NCBI GenBank assembly: GCA_948471035.1
Contig: CAOKRC010000016.1
Location: 1 to 37,727 of the forward strand
Length of the DNA: 37,727 bases
From: an uncultured Clostridium sp.
Lineage (GTDB): Bacteria > Bacillota > Clostridia > TANB77 > CAG-508
Direction: 5' to 3'
In this document: positions 26,125 through 33,252 of the stretch, piece after piece
Numbering within the stretch: the stretch's first letter is position 1
Layout of the letters: each line of letters starts with the position of its first letter
Program-made: the position numbers and the translations under genes
Notes under the pieces: model-generated
Seen by the model: only the letters and a program-made list of their open reading frames with translations
Told to the model about the DNA's origin: nothing
Databases searched by the model: none

Positions 26125-26280
26125 ATGTTACAAATTAAAATAAAAGGCAATTTTAATGGCTCGAAAAACTTCAAGGTATACTAAAGAGTAATAATATAAT
26201 AGAAATAAAAGTAATCTTGGAAAGATACTTTTCATTGCTATTAGAGTAAAGATTATTAAACTGTAATAAATCTACATAAA

Positions 26281-26316
26281 AATAGAACAATTATATTGAT
26301 AATTGTTCTATTTTGT
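26281..26316 (+). terminator. Terminator before the MATE gene
   Basis: AATAGAACAATTAT (26281-26294) and ATAATTGTTCTATT (26299-26312) form a perfect 14-bp stem followed by TT. The region 26125-26280 holds nothing else that I can support. Confidence 0.8.
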
Positions 26317-26372
26317 GTTAAGATAGCAAACGTTGTATATTTTAAAAACTTTAGAAAGGAACAAACATTACA

Positions 26373-27698
26373 ATGGAATTATCGGAACATTTTACATATA
26401 GAAAATTAATAAAATTTACAATACCAACAATTATAATGATGATATTTACATCAATATATGGGGTGGTAGATGGAATATTTGTATCAAATTGTGTAGGTGC
26501 AGATGCATTTGCATCAGTTAATTTAATTATGCCAGCATTAATGATTTTAGGCTCAATAGGCTTTATGATAGGAACAGGAGGAAGTGCATTAGTTTCAAAA
26601 ACAATAGGAGAAGGAGATAAGAAAAAAGCAAATGAATATTTTTCGATGTTAGTATATTTGCTAATTATAATAGGAATTATATTAACATTGATAGGAGTAT
26701 TTGTAATAAAACCAGCATCTCGCTTATTAGGAGCAGATGATAATATGATTCCAGATTGTGTAACTTATGGAACTACTATAATTTTATTTCTAGTAGCATT
26801 TGTGTTACAAAATTGTTTTCAAAGTTTTATAATTGTTGCAGGAAAACCTACTTTTGGATTAATTGTTTCAATTATTATGGGATTAACAAATATGTTCTTA
26901 GACTTCTTATTTATGTATGTATTTAAAATGGGGGTATTTGGTGCAGCACTTGCTACAGGAATAAGCCAATTAATAGGGTGTATTATTCCACTAGTATATT
27001 TTATACATAACAATGATGGAACTTTAAGGTTAGTAAAAGCAAAATTTGATGGAAAAGTAATTATTAAGTCTTGTATAAATGGCTCATCTGAAATGCTAAC
27101 AAACTTATCTATGTCACTTGTTAATATGTTATACAATATACAACTTATGAAATATATAGGTTCAAATGGTGTTGTAGCATATGGAATTATTATGTATGTA
27201 GGTTTTATATTTGTGGGAACATATCTAGGATACAGTGTAGGAACAGCTCCAATTATAGGATATCACTATGGAGCAGAAAATACTGACGAATTAAAAAGTT
27301 TATTAAATAAAAGTTTAAAATTAATATTAGTAACATCTTTTATTATGACTGGACTTGCAGAAATATTATCAAAACTATTAGCTTCAATATTTGTAAGTTA
27401 TGATGTAGAGTTACTTGAAATGACAACAAGAGCAATTAGGTTATTTTCATTATCATATATTATTAGTGGATTTAATATATTTGCATCATCATTCTTTACA
27501 GCATTAAATAATGGAGTAGTTTCAGGAGTAATATCTTTTTTAAGAACTTTGCTATTTCAAGTAGCAATGATACTAATACTTCCATTAATATTAGGTTTAG
27601 ATGGAATTTGGCTTGCTGTGGTTTTTGCTGAAATACTAGCATTAATAGTTAGTTTTGTATTTTTGAAATTAAACAAAAAGAAATATCATTATGCTTAA
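26373..27698 (+). CDS. MATE-family efflux transporter
   Basis: A 441-residue protein with about twelve transmembrane helices in two repeats. The start FTYRKLIKFTIPTIIMMIFTSIYGVVDGIFVSNCVGADAFASVN is characteristic of the MATE family (cation-coupled multidrug export). It lies upstream of a merR-type gene, which may respond to a compound it exports. AGAAAGGAAC precedes the ATG. Confidence 0.9.
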   Translation: MELSEHFTYRKLIKFTIPTIIMMIFTSIYGVVDGIFVSNCVGADAFASVNLIMPALMILGSIGFMIGTGGSALVSKTIGEGDKKKANEYFSMLVYLLIIIGIILTLIGVFVIKPASRLLGADDNMIPDCVTYGTTIILFLVAFVLQNCFQSFIIVAGKPTFGLIVSIIMGLTNMFLDFLFMYVFKMGVFGAALATGISQLIGCIIPLVYFIHNNDGTLRLVKAKFDGKVIIKSCINGSSEMLTNLSMSLVNMLYNIQLMKYIGSNGVVAYGIIMYVGFIFVGTYLGYSVGTAPIIGYHYGAENTDELKSLLNKSLKLILVTSFIMTGLAEILSKLLASIFVSYDVELLEMTTRAIRLFSLSYIISGFNIFASSFFTALNNGVVSGVISFLRTLLFQVAMILILPLILGLDGIWLAVVFAEILALIVSFVFLKLNKKKYHYA

Positions 27699-27724
27699 AA
27701 TGACCCAGATATGGGTCATTTTTG
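27699..27724 (+). terminator. Terminator after the MATE gene
   Basis: AATGACCCA (27699-27707) with TGGGTCATT (27712-27720), then TTT, directly after the stop codon. Confidence 0.82.
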
Positions 27725-27787
27725 CTATAATAAAAGTTAAGAATAAAAAAATTATGAATACTTTATAAAAAAAATTCATAAAAACTA

Positions 27788-27820
27788 TTGACTTTGAGTT
27801 AACTCTAAGTGATATATAAT
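27788..27820 (+). promoter_or_regulatory. MerR-type promoter with operator dyad
   Basis: TTGACT (27788-27793) and TATATA/TATAAT (27813-27820) are 19-21 bp apart, the stretched spacer used by MerR regulators. Between them ACTTTGAGTT (27791-27800) and AACTCTAAGT (27801-27810) form a dyad with one mismatch. It is probably the autoregulated promoter of the regulator just downstream. Confidence 0.75.
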
Positions 27821-27837
27821 AGGTAGGAGGTGATGTT

Positions 27838-28222
27838 GTGACAATAGCAGAAGTGAGTAAAAAATATGATTTAACACGGTGATACAATAAGATATTATGA
27901 AAGAATAGGATTAATCCCAACTGTTCCAAGAACAGAAAGTGGAATTAGAAATTTTGATGAAAAATCATGTAGATGGATTGAATTTATAAAGTGTATGAGA
28001 AGTGCAGGAATGCCAATAGAAGTATTAATTGAATATGTTGACCTATTTAAGCAAGGAAAGAAAACATTAGATGCAAGAAGAAACTTATTGATAGAACAAC
28101 GAGAAAAGCTAATAGAAAAGAGAGAAGATATTATAAAAACAATTGAAAGATTAGATTATAAAATTAAAATATATGATGAAATAGCAGAAGGAAAACGAAA
28201 AGACTTTTTAGAAAATCCATAA
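27838..28222 (+). CDS. MerR-family transcriptional regulator, one CGG slip
   Basis: The joined protein is about 127 residues. The N-terminal winged helix, T-I-A-E-V-S-K-K-Y-D-L-T then (after skipping C27877) G-D-T-I-R-Y-Y-E-R-I-G-L-I-P, is the classic MerR signature. A helical dimerisation coil (about 78-110) follows. There is no cysteine-rich effector tail, so it resembles the AdhR/NmlR-like group whose operator has the same CTTTGAGTTAACTC core as seen here. Under the standard code the frame ends six codons after the CGG. The start is GTG 27838 behind GGAGGTGAT. Confidence 0.87.
27877..27880 (+). other. CGG slip site 7 (CGGT, Thr-Gly in MerR)
   Basis: ACA is followed by in-frame CGG. Dropping C27877 gives GGT-GAT-ACA-ATA-AGA-TAT, the MerR recognition region. 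Confidence 0.86.
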
Positions 28223-28321
28223 AATAGTATTGAATAATATTTATATAACTTAGAAAAAATATTAATATTATAATGTTTAATAAAGACGATAAGTCTTAAA
28301 AATAAAGAAAGGAATGATAAA

Positions 28322-29203
28322 ATGGAAAAAGCAAAAGTTTATTTTACAAAGGAGATAACTCCAGAAAATGTAGTTAAAATGTATAAGGCATTAAATAAAG
28401 AATTACCAGGAAAAGTTGCTGTTAAAGTACATTCGGGAGAAGAAGGAAACCAAAACTATCTTCACCCAGAATTTATGAAACAAATGGTAGAATATGTGAA
28501 TGGAACAATTGTAGAATGTAATACAGCATATGAAGGAGAAAGAAATACTACTGATAAACATCAAAAATTAATGGAAAGACATGGATGGAGTAAATATTTT
28601 GATGTAGATATTTTGGATGCTGAGGGAGAAGATAAAGTGATAGAAATTCCAAATGGTAAAGTAATTAAGAAAAATTATGTTGGAAAAAACATAGATAATT
28701 ATGATTCAATGCTTGTATTATCACACTTCAAAGGTCATCCAATGGGAGGATATGGTGGAGCATTAAAACAATTATCAATTGGTGTTGCATCATCAGCAGG
28801 AAAATGTTGGATACATTCAGCAGGAAAAACAAAAGACCAAAAAACATTATGGGATAATATTGCGAAACAAGATGAATTTTTAGAAGCAATGGCAGATAGT
28901 GCATCTTCTGTTGTAAATTATTTTAAAGATAAAATAGCGTATATAAATATTATGTGTAATATGAGTGTCGATTGTGATTGTTGTTCAGTAGCAGAAGATC
29001 CTTGTATAAAAGATATAGGAATTTTAGCAAGTCTATACCCTGTTGCAATTGACCAAGCGTGTATTGATTTAGTTAAAAATTCAAACGATAAAGGAAAAGC
29101 ACATTTCTTAGAAAGAGTTGAATCAAGACATGGAACACATACAATAGATGTAGCAGAAGAATTAGGCGTTGGTACAAAACAATACGAACTTATTGAATTA
29201 TAA
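28322..29203 (+). CDS. DUF362-domain protein
   Basis: A 293-residue protein of the DUF362 family: VAVKVHSGEEGNQNYLHPEF, NTAYEGERNTTDKH, VLSHFKGHPMGGYGGALKQLSIG, and a Cys-rich segment with C-D-C-C-S-V-A-E-D-P-C that may bind a metal or cluster. Often found beside ferredoxin-like or redox genes. Function is not established. AAAGAAAGGAATG leads into the start. Confidence 0.78.
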   Translation: MEKAKVYFTKEITPENVVKMYKALNKELPGKVAVKVHSGEEGNQNYLHPEFMKQMVEYVNGTIVECNTAYEGERNTTDKHQKLMERHGWSKYFDVDILDAEGEDKVIEIPNGKVIKKNYVGKNIDNYDSMLVLSHFKGHPMGGYGGALKQLSIGVASSAGKCWIHSAGKTKDQKTLWDNIAKQDEFLEAMADSASSVVNYFKDKIAYINIMCNMSVDCDCCSVAEDPCIKDIGILASLYPVAIDQACIDLVKNSNDKGKAHFLERVESRHGTHTIDVAEELGVGTKQYELIEL

Positions 29204-29264
29204 TTAAACCATTTAGAGCGGACTGTATAACAAACTTAACAATAATTTAAGGAGGATTAGATTT

Positions 29265-29828
29265 ATGAAAGAAAAAATATTAGAAAAAAATAATCGTTTA
29301 TTACAAATATTATCAAGCACAAAAGCAAAATATATTATAGGAACAATTTTATTATCAGGTATAGGAATTACACTTCCTAGAATATTCCATGTACTTGCAG
29401 GAAATACAGCAGGTCAGGTATTTTTACCAATGCATATAGCTGTACTAATTGCAGCACTAACATATGGAATTACAAGTAGTGCTATTGTTGCAGGAAGTTC
29501 TGTAATATTTAGTTACTTATTAACAGGAATGCCAAGCCTTGCAAGATTACCATATATGTTAATAGAGTTACTAATTTATGCAGTTTTGCTTAGTATATTT
29601 AACAAAAAATTCAATTCATATATATCACTAATTGCAACAATCATATTAGGAAGAGTACTTTATGCAGGTATATTAGCGTTTTCAATAAATGTACTTAGTC
29701 TACCTACTTATGGAATTTCTGTTTTTGAAAGTATAAAAACAGGATTACCAGGAATTGTATTACAACTAATATGTGTTCCTATAATTGCAAAAATAATGAA
29801 TGAAAGGTTACAATTAAAAAATGACTAA
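29265..29828 (+). CDS. ECF transporter S component-like membrane protein
   Basis: A 187-residue protein with about six hydrophobic helices. The pattern TLPRIFHVLAGNTAGQVFLPMHIAVLIAAL fits substrate-specific (S) subunits of energy-coupling-factor vitamin/metal transporters. No energising A/T subunits are nearby, so it would use shared ones. It overlaps the next gene by 8 bp. Confidence 0.72.
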   Translation: MKEKILEKNNRLLQILSSTKAKYIIGTILLSGIGITLPRIFHVLAGNTAGQVFLPMHIAVLIAALTYGITSSAIVAGSSVIFSYLLTGMPSLARLPYMLIELLIYAVLLSIFNKKFNSYISLIATIILGRVLYAGILAFSINVLSLPTYGISVFESIKTGLPGIVLQLICVPIIAKIMNERLQLKND

Positions 29829-30225
29829 TTTAGAAATTGTGAAGGAAAAATTATATGAAGATAATGCAAGTTTAGTAGTATTATTTAAAAATGGAGATTT
29901 AAGGAAATATTATCATAGAAGAGTAGAGGATATTGTATCTATCTTAAAAGAGGATAAAGACGCATTAAATGGTGCTATAATTGCTGATAAAGTAATAGGA
30001 AAAGTTGCAGGAAGTATATTAGCAGTTGCAGGAGTAAGTAAACTATATGCAGATGTAATAAGTGAATTCGCAATACCTGTTTTAGAAGAAAATGGAATAG
30101 AATATGAATATAATAATAAGGTAGAATTTATTATAAACAACGATAAGACAGGAATGTGCCCAATGGAAAATAAGTTTAAGGATGAAAAAGAGTTAGGTAA
30201 TATTTATAATTATTTTGTTAAATAG
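29821..30225 (+). CDS. DUF1893-domain protein
   Basis: A 134-residue protein matching the DUF1893 pattern: DNASLVVLFKNGDLRKYYHRRVEDIVSIL, GAIIADKVIGKVAGSILAVAGV, and a C-M-E-like C-terminal N-K-T-G-M-C-P-M-E. Its ATG overlaps the end of the S-component gene, so the two are translationally coupled and probably work together. Function unknown. Confidence 0.75.
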   Translation: MTNLEIVKEKLYEDNASLVVLFKNGDLRKYYHRRVEDIVSILKEDKDALNGAIIADKVIGKVAGSILAVAGVSKLYADVISEFAIPVLEENGIEYEYNNKVEFIINNDKTGMCPMENKFKDEKELGNIYNYFVK

Positions 30226-30291
30226 AAAATTAATGTTAATGTGTAGTATTAGTTTTGTATTGTTACAGTTCAGCTTATGTTGTTTGATGGT

Positions 30292-30396
30292 CCGCTCCCA
30301 TGTAGTAATATATTTATTTTGAAAAGTTTCGACACTCGTCACAGTCTCTGGAGACTCCGCGTACTCCACTTTTAAAAATAAATATATTACTACACT
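30292..30396. repeat. Dispersed inverted-repeat element, copy 2
   Basis: Nearly identical to the copy at 16242 (about six differences, including one extra A beside the right arm). The 20-bp terminal arms at 30301-30320 and 30375-30394 are identical to those of copy 1. The inner hairpin AGTCTC/GAGACT is perfect here and imperfect in copy 1. It is intergenic, just upstream of a broken toxin locus. Confidence 0.85.
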
Positions 30397-30539
30397 CACG
30401 CTGGTTACGATAATATTAAGCTAAACATTAACTTTGTATTTACTTTTTACAATAAAATACTTAATTATTATTACAAATATGTTATATTAAAAATGTAAAG
30501 GATAGCAATAAATTTATATAAATTGCATATAATAATATT

Positions 30540-30630
30540 GCTATATGATAGTACAAAAAAGTGGTGTTTCCAGCCATAAATTGGAACTTAAAAAAGAAAG
30601 ATTGGGGGAATTAATAACTCCAATCCTTTT
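30540..30630 (+). ncRNA. ToxI-like antitoxin RNA remnant with terminator
   Basis: Upstream of a toxN-like start lies one short unit (30551-30590) and then a terminator GATTGGGG (30600-30607)/CTCCAATC (30618-30625) followed by TTTT. Type III toxin-antitoxin loci have repeats of a small RNA, a terminator, then the toxin gene. Only one possible repeat unit is visible, so this part is tentative. Confidence 0.35.
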
Positions 30631-30656
30631 ATATTATAAGTGGGGAGGTGAAAAAT

Positions 30657-30752
30657 ATGATTAGAAATCTTAAAATTGTAAGAGTTGATTCAAAATATTG
30701 TGATTACATAAGAAAATTTGATAATAAAGTATATAATATGGAAAAGCATTAA
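30657..30752 (+). pseudogene. Truncated ToxN/AbiQ-type endoribonuclease
   Basis: Only 31 residues: LKIVRVDSKYCDYIRKFDNKV resembles the N-terminus of ToxN/AbiQ toxins (about 170 residues when whole). A GGGGAGGTG site precedes the ATG. The text ends at TAA and no downstream homology is visible before the convergent gene at 30783. A remnant of a type III toxin-antitoxin system. Confidence 0.5.
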
Positions 30753-30782
30753 ATATAGAAAGTAGAAAATTATTTTTTAATA

Positions 30783-31538
30783 CTATAAATCCTCAACCAA
30801 ATCCTGCCAATATTTTTTAGGCATAAACTGCATTCTTAATTTAGAATTTTTTCTTTCTTTAATTCCAATAGAATTATAAAAGGTTTTCCATAAATTTTGA
30901 TAATATAATTCTTCTTCTGGTAAAGATGTAATTTTTAGATTGTCTGCTTCTATAATGATATAATCCTTTTTATTATATAAAAATGCAATATTCCTATTCT
31001 TATCGTGAATTATAAGGTTCTCATTAGGAAGTCTTTTAATAAAATGCTGTCCTAATAATTCTAATATGTTATTATCAGGATGAATTTTAGCATAAAACAT
31101 ACCATTAGATAATTTCATAAATCTAACTAAACCACATAATCTATGGAATTCTCCAAAAACACGTTTACTTGTTTTTTCTAGTTTTAAAACAGTTTCATTT
31201 GTTAATAAATGATCTAACTTATTTCCAATTTGAAAACCTAAAAGTAGGTATTGTACAATATCAATTTCTTTATTTGAAACATTTGATAAAAACATATGAT
31301 AAGCAGTATATAGTGCATGATAGGATATGTTTTTTATTACTCCTTTATAAATTCTATTTGCTTTTTCATCATCAGTTTTTATAAAATGATATTCACAAAA
31401 TAAGTCTAATTCAAAATTAGAAGTAACAATTCTATTAGGTATGGTTTTAGAGATGTAACTATCAAAAACAATAGTAAGTAAACCATTAAAAGAACCATCA
31501 TATATATAAGCAATATCTATAAATTTCCACTGATACAT
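30783..31538 (-). CDS. Putative DNA metabolism protein, TIGR03915-like
   Basis: A 251-residue protein beginning YIYDGSFNGLLTIVFDSY and ending MPKKYWQDLVEDL, the pattern of the TIGR03915 family, which is nearly always encoded beside the radical SAM protein upstream here. It overlaps that gene by 22 bp. The FYAKIHPDNNILELLGQHFIKRLPNENLIIHDKNRNIAFLYNKK segment is the DUF4130-type region. The exact biochemical role is unknown; a role in nucleic-acid repair or modification is inferred from the partner. Confidence 0.85.
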   Translation of the reverse strand: MYQWKFIDIAYIYDGSFNGLLTIVFDSYISKTIPNRIVTSNFELDLFCEYHFIKTDDEKANRIYKGVIKNISYHALYTAYHMFLSNVSNKEIDIVQYLLLGFQIGNKLDHLLTNETVLKLEKTSKRVFGEFHRLCGLVRFMKLSNGMFYAKIHPDNNILELLGQHFIKRLPNENLIIHDKNRNIAFLYNKKDYIIIEADNLKITSLPEEELYYQNLWKTFYNSIGIKERKNSKLRMQFMPKKYWQDLVEDL

Positions 31539-32816
31539 TTTACAACATCTCCTTTTGTAGGTTTAAGAGTATCAAATAAAGATAGTTGTTTTGCTTCTTG
31601 AAAAACTGGTAAACTTCTTTTTTCTTGATACAATAGATTAGTTTCAATAAAAGCAGAATTCAAGAAACTTGCGTGATTAAAATATTTTCCACTACAAGTA
31701 ATAAAATAAACAGCACGTTTAAGAACAACCCCAAGTCCTTTTAAGTTATCAAAATTCAAGTTAAAATTTCTTCTTACACGAATAATACGTTTGGCACTTG
31801 TAACACCAATTCCAGGAACACGAAGAAGTGTATAAAAATCTGCTGTATTTACATCAACAGGGAAATTTTCTAAATGTCTTAATGCCCATTCACATTTTGG
31901 ATCTAATAAATTGTTAAAATTAGGGTGAGTTTCATCTAATAGTTCTTCTGCTTTAAAACCATAAAAACGAAGTAACCAGTCTGCTTGATAAAGCCTATTT
32001 TCACGAAGTAGAGGAGGTGTTTCTAAAGTTGGTAGATTAGAATCTTTATTAATAGAAACATAAGCAGAATAATAAACTCTTTTTAAAGAATACTTTTGAT
32101 AAAGACCTTCTGATAAGCGAAGTATTTTTAAATCAGATTCAGGGCTAGCACCAATCATAACTTGTGTGGTTTGTCCGTGCAGGAACAAAACGTTTTGCAT
32201 AATTTGATTTTTCCTCCCCAGAAATTGCAATATTAGTAGAAATATGTTGCATAGGGGTAAAGATACCAGCTTTTTCTTTTTGCGGAGCTAAGAGTTTTAA
32301 ACTATCGCTGGATGGAAGCTCTATATTAATGCTCATACGGTCTACTAAGTTTCCTAATTTATCTATTAATTCTTGACTAGCACCAGGAATTGCTTTTGCA
32401 TGAATATATCCATTGAAATTATATTCATTTCGTAAAATATAGATGGCTTTATATAATTGTTCCATTGTATAATCTGGAGATTTTATAACAGCAGAACTTA
32501 AAAAAAGCCCTTCAATATAATTTCTTTTGTAAAATTCGATTGTAAGGTCTGCAACTTCTCTTGGAGTAAATGTTGCTCTCTTTACACTATTAGAAGAACG
32601 GTTTATACAATATTTACAATCATAAATACAAGCATTTGTCATTAGAATTTTAAGTAATGAAATACATCTTCCATCGCTTGCCCAGCTATGGCATATACCA
32701 GAAACTTTTCCATTGCCAATTCCATTTTTATTAACACGTTTGCTACCACTAGAACTACAAGAAACATCATACTTTGCAGAATCAGCCAATATATTTAATT
32801 TATCAATTATATCCAT
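31517..32816 (-). CDS. Putative DNA modification/repair radical SAM protein, one CGG slip
   Basis: The joined protein is about 432 residues. It carries the radical SAM cluster motif C-I-Y-D-C-K-Y-C, an N-terminal KYDVSCSSSGS segment, and a C-terminal helix-hairpin-helix (LLRVPGIGVTSAKRIIRVR), the TIGR03916 architecture. On the coding (minus) strand an in-frame CGG (plus 32175-32177) breaks the frame. Skipping C gives F-V-P-A-G-Q-T-T-Q-V-M-I-G-A-S-P-E-S-D, the family signature. I prefer the ATG at 32816 over 32828, because the AAAGGA site abuts the first one. A 16-bp hairpin lies in the leader. Confidence 0.88.
32174..32177 (-). other. CGG slip site 8 (CGGA on minus strand, Ala-Gly)
   Basis: On the minus strand GCA is followed by in-frame CGG. 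Dropping the C gives GGA-CAA-ACC-ACA-CAA. The pattern follows the coding strand, not the reference strand. Confidence 0.86.
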
Positions 32817-32845
32817 AAAAAATTTCATTCCTTTCTCGCTTCGAT

Positions 32846-32883
32846 CTAGCTATAAAAGAAAAGTTCATTTCTTTTATAGCTAG
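32846..32883 (-). promoter_or_regulatory. Perfect hairpin in the radical SAM leader
   Basis: A 16-bp perfect stem (32846-32861 with 32868-32883, loop of six) lies about 20 nt upstream of the binding site of the minus-strand operon. There is no clear T run after it, so an operator or a stability hairpin is as likely as an attenuator. The rest of 32884-33160 shows no gene. Confidence 0.5.
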
Positions 32884-33167
32884 CTTACCCATAAAAAGCA
32901 ACACAACCAAACAAACATTCTTAAAACAGTATACCACACAAACATGTGTTTATGCAAGAGAAAATTATTTTTTATGAAAATATGTGTTACAGGATAATAG
33001 TTTTTATAAATAAATTTAATGTAAACTATTAACTAGTAACAAATGTGTATAGTATTTAAATAAAAAATATAAAACAATATTATGAAAATAAATGAACAGT
33101 AAAAGAACCTAAAACTATTGAAGTACTAAGATATATGTGAAAAAATAAAAATTATTAGAATAAGTAC

Positions 33168-33222
33168 TTGACAAAATTGGATTACAAGTGTAATCTAATA
33201 ACATGGATTACACTTGTAATCC
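33168..33222 (+). promoter_or_regulatory. asnB promoter with two BlaI-type operators
   Basis: TTGACA (33168-33173) and TAATCT (33191-33196) are 17 bp apart. Operator 1 GATTACAAGTGTAATC (33180-33195) covers the spacer and -10. Operator 2 GATTACACTTGTAATC (33206-33221) lies at the start of transcription and is the exact reverse complement of operator 1. A related box lies in front of blaI. These are typical of BlaI/MecI-type repression. Confidence 0.85.
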
Positions 33223-33252
33223 AAAAAAGAAAGTAGTTTGAGGTGGAATAAT

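Noticed and set aside
5143-32177. Systematic sequencing insertion of C before GG
   Set aside because: Not fully excluded. It is disfavoured because GG in other codon phases and about twenty out-of-frame CGG triplets show no disturbance, and all events align with glycine codons on the coding strand. Raw reads are needed.
5143-32177. Simple reassignment of CGG to another amino acid (as reported for Trp or Gln in other bacteria)
   Set aside because: A triplet reassignment would keep the frame; here the frame changes by one at each site.
4375-32816. The broken genes as ordinary pseudogenes or random indels
   Set aside because: All eight breaks are the same change in the same codon phase, and the genes have no other stops, deletions or lost motifs. 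Random decay would give mixed lesions.
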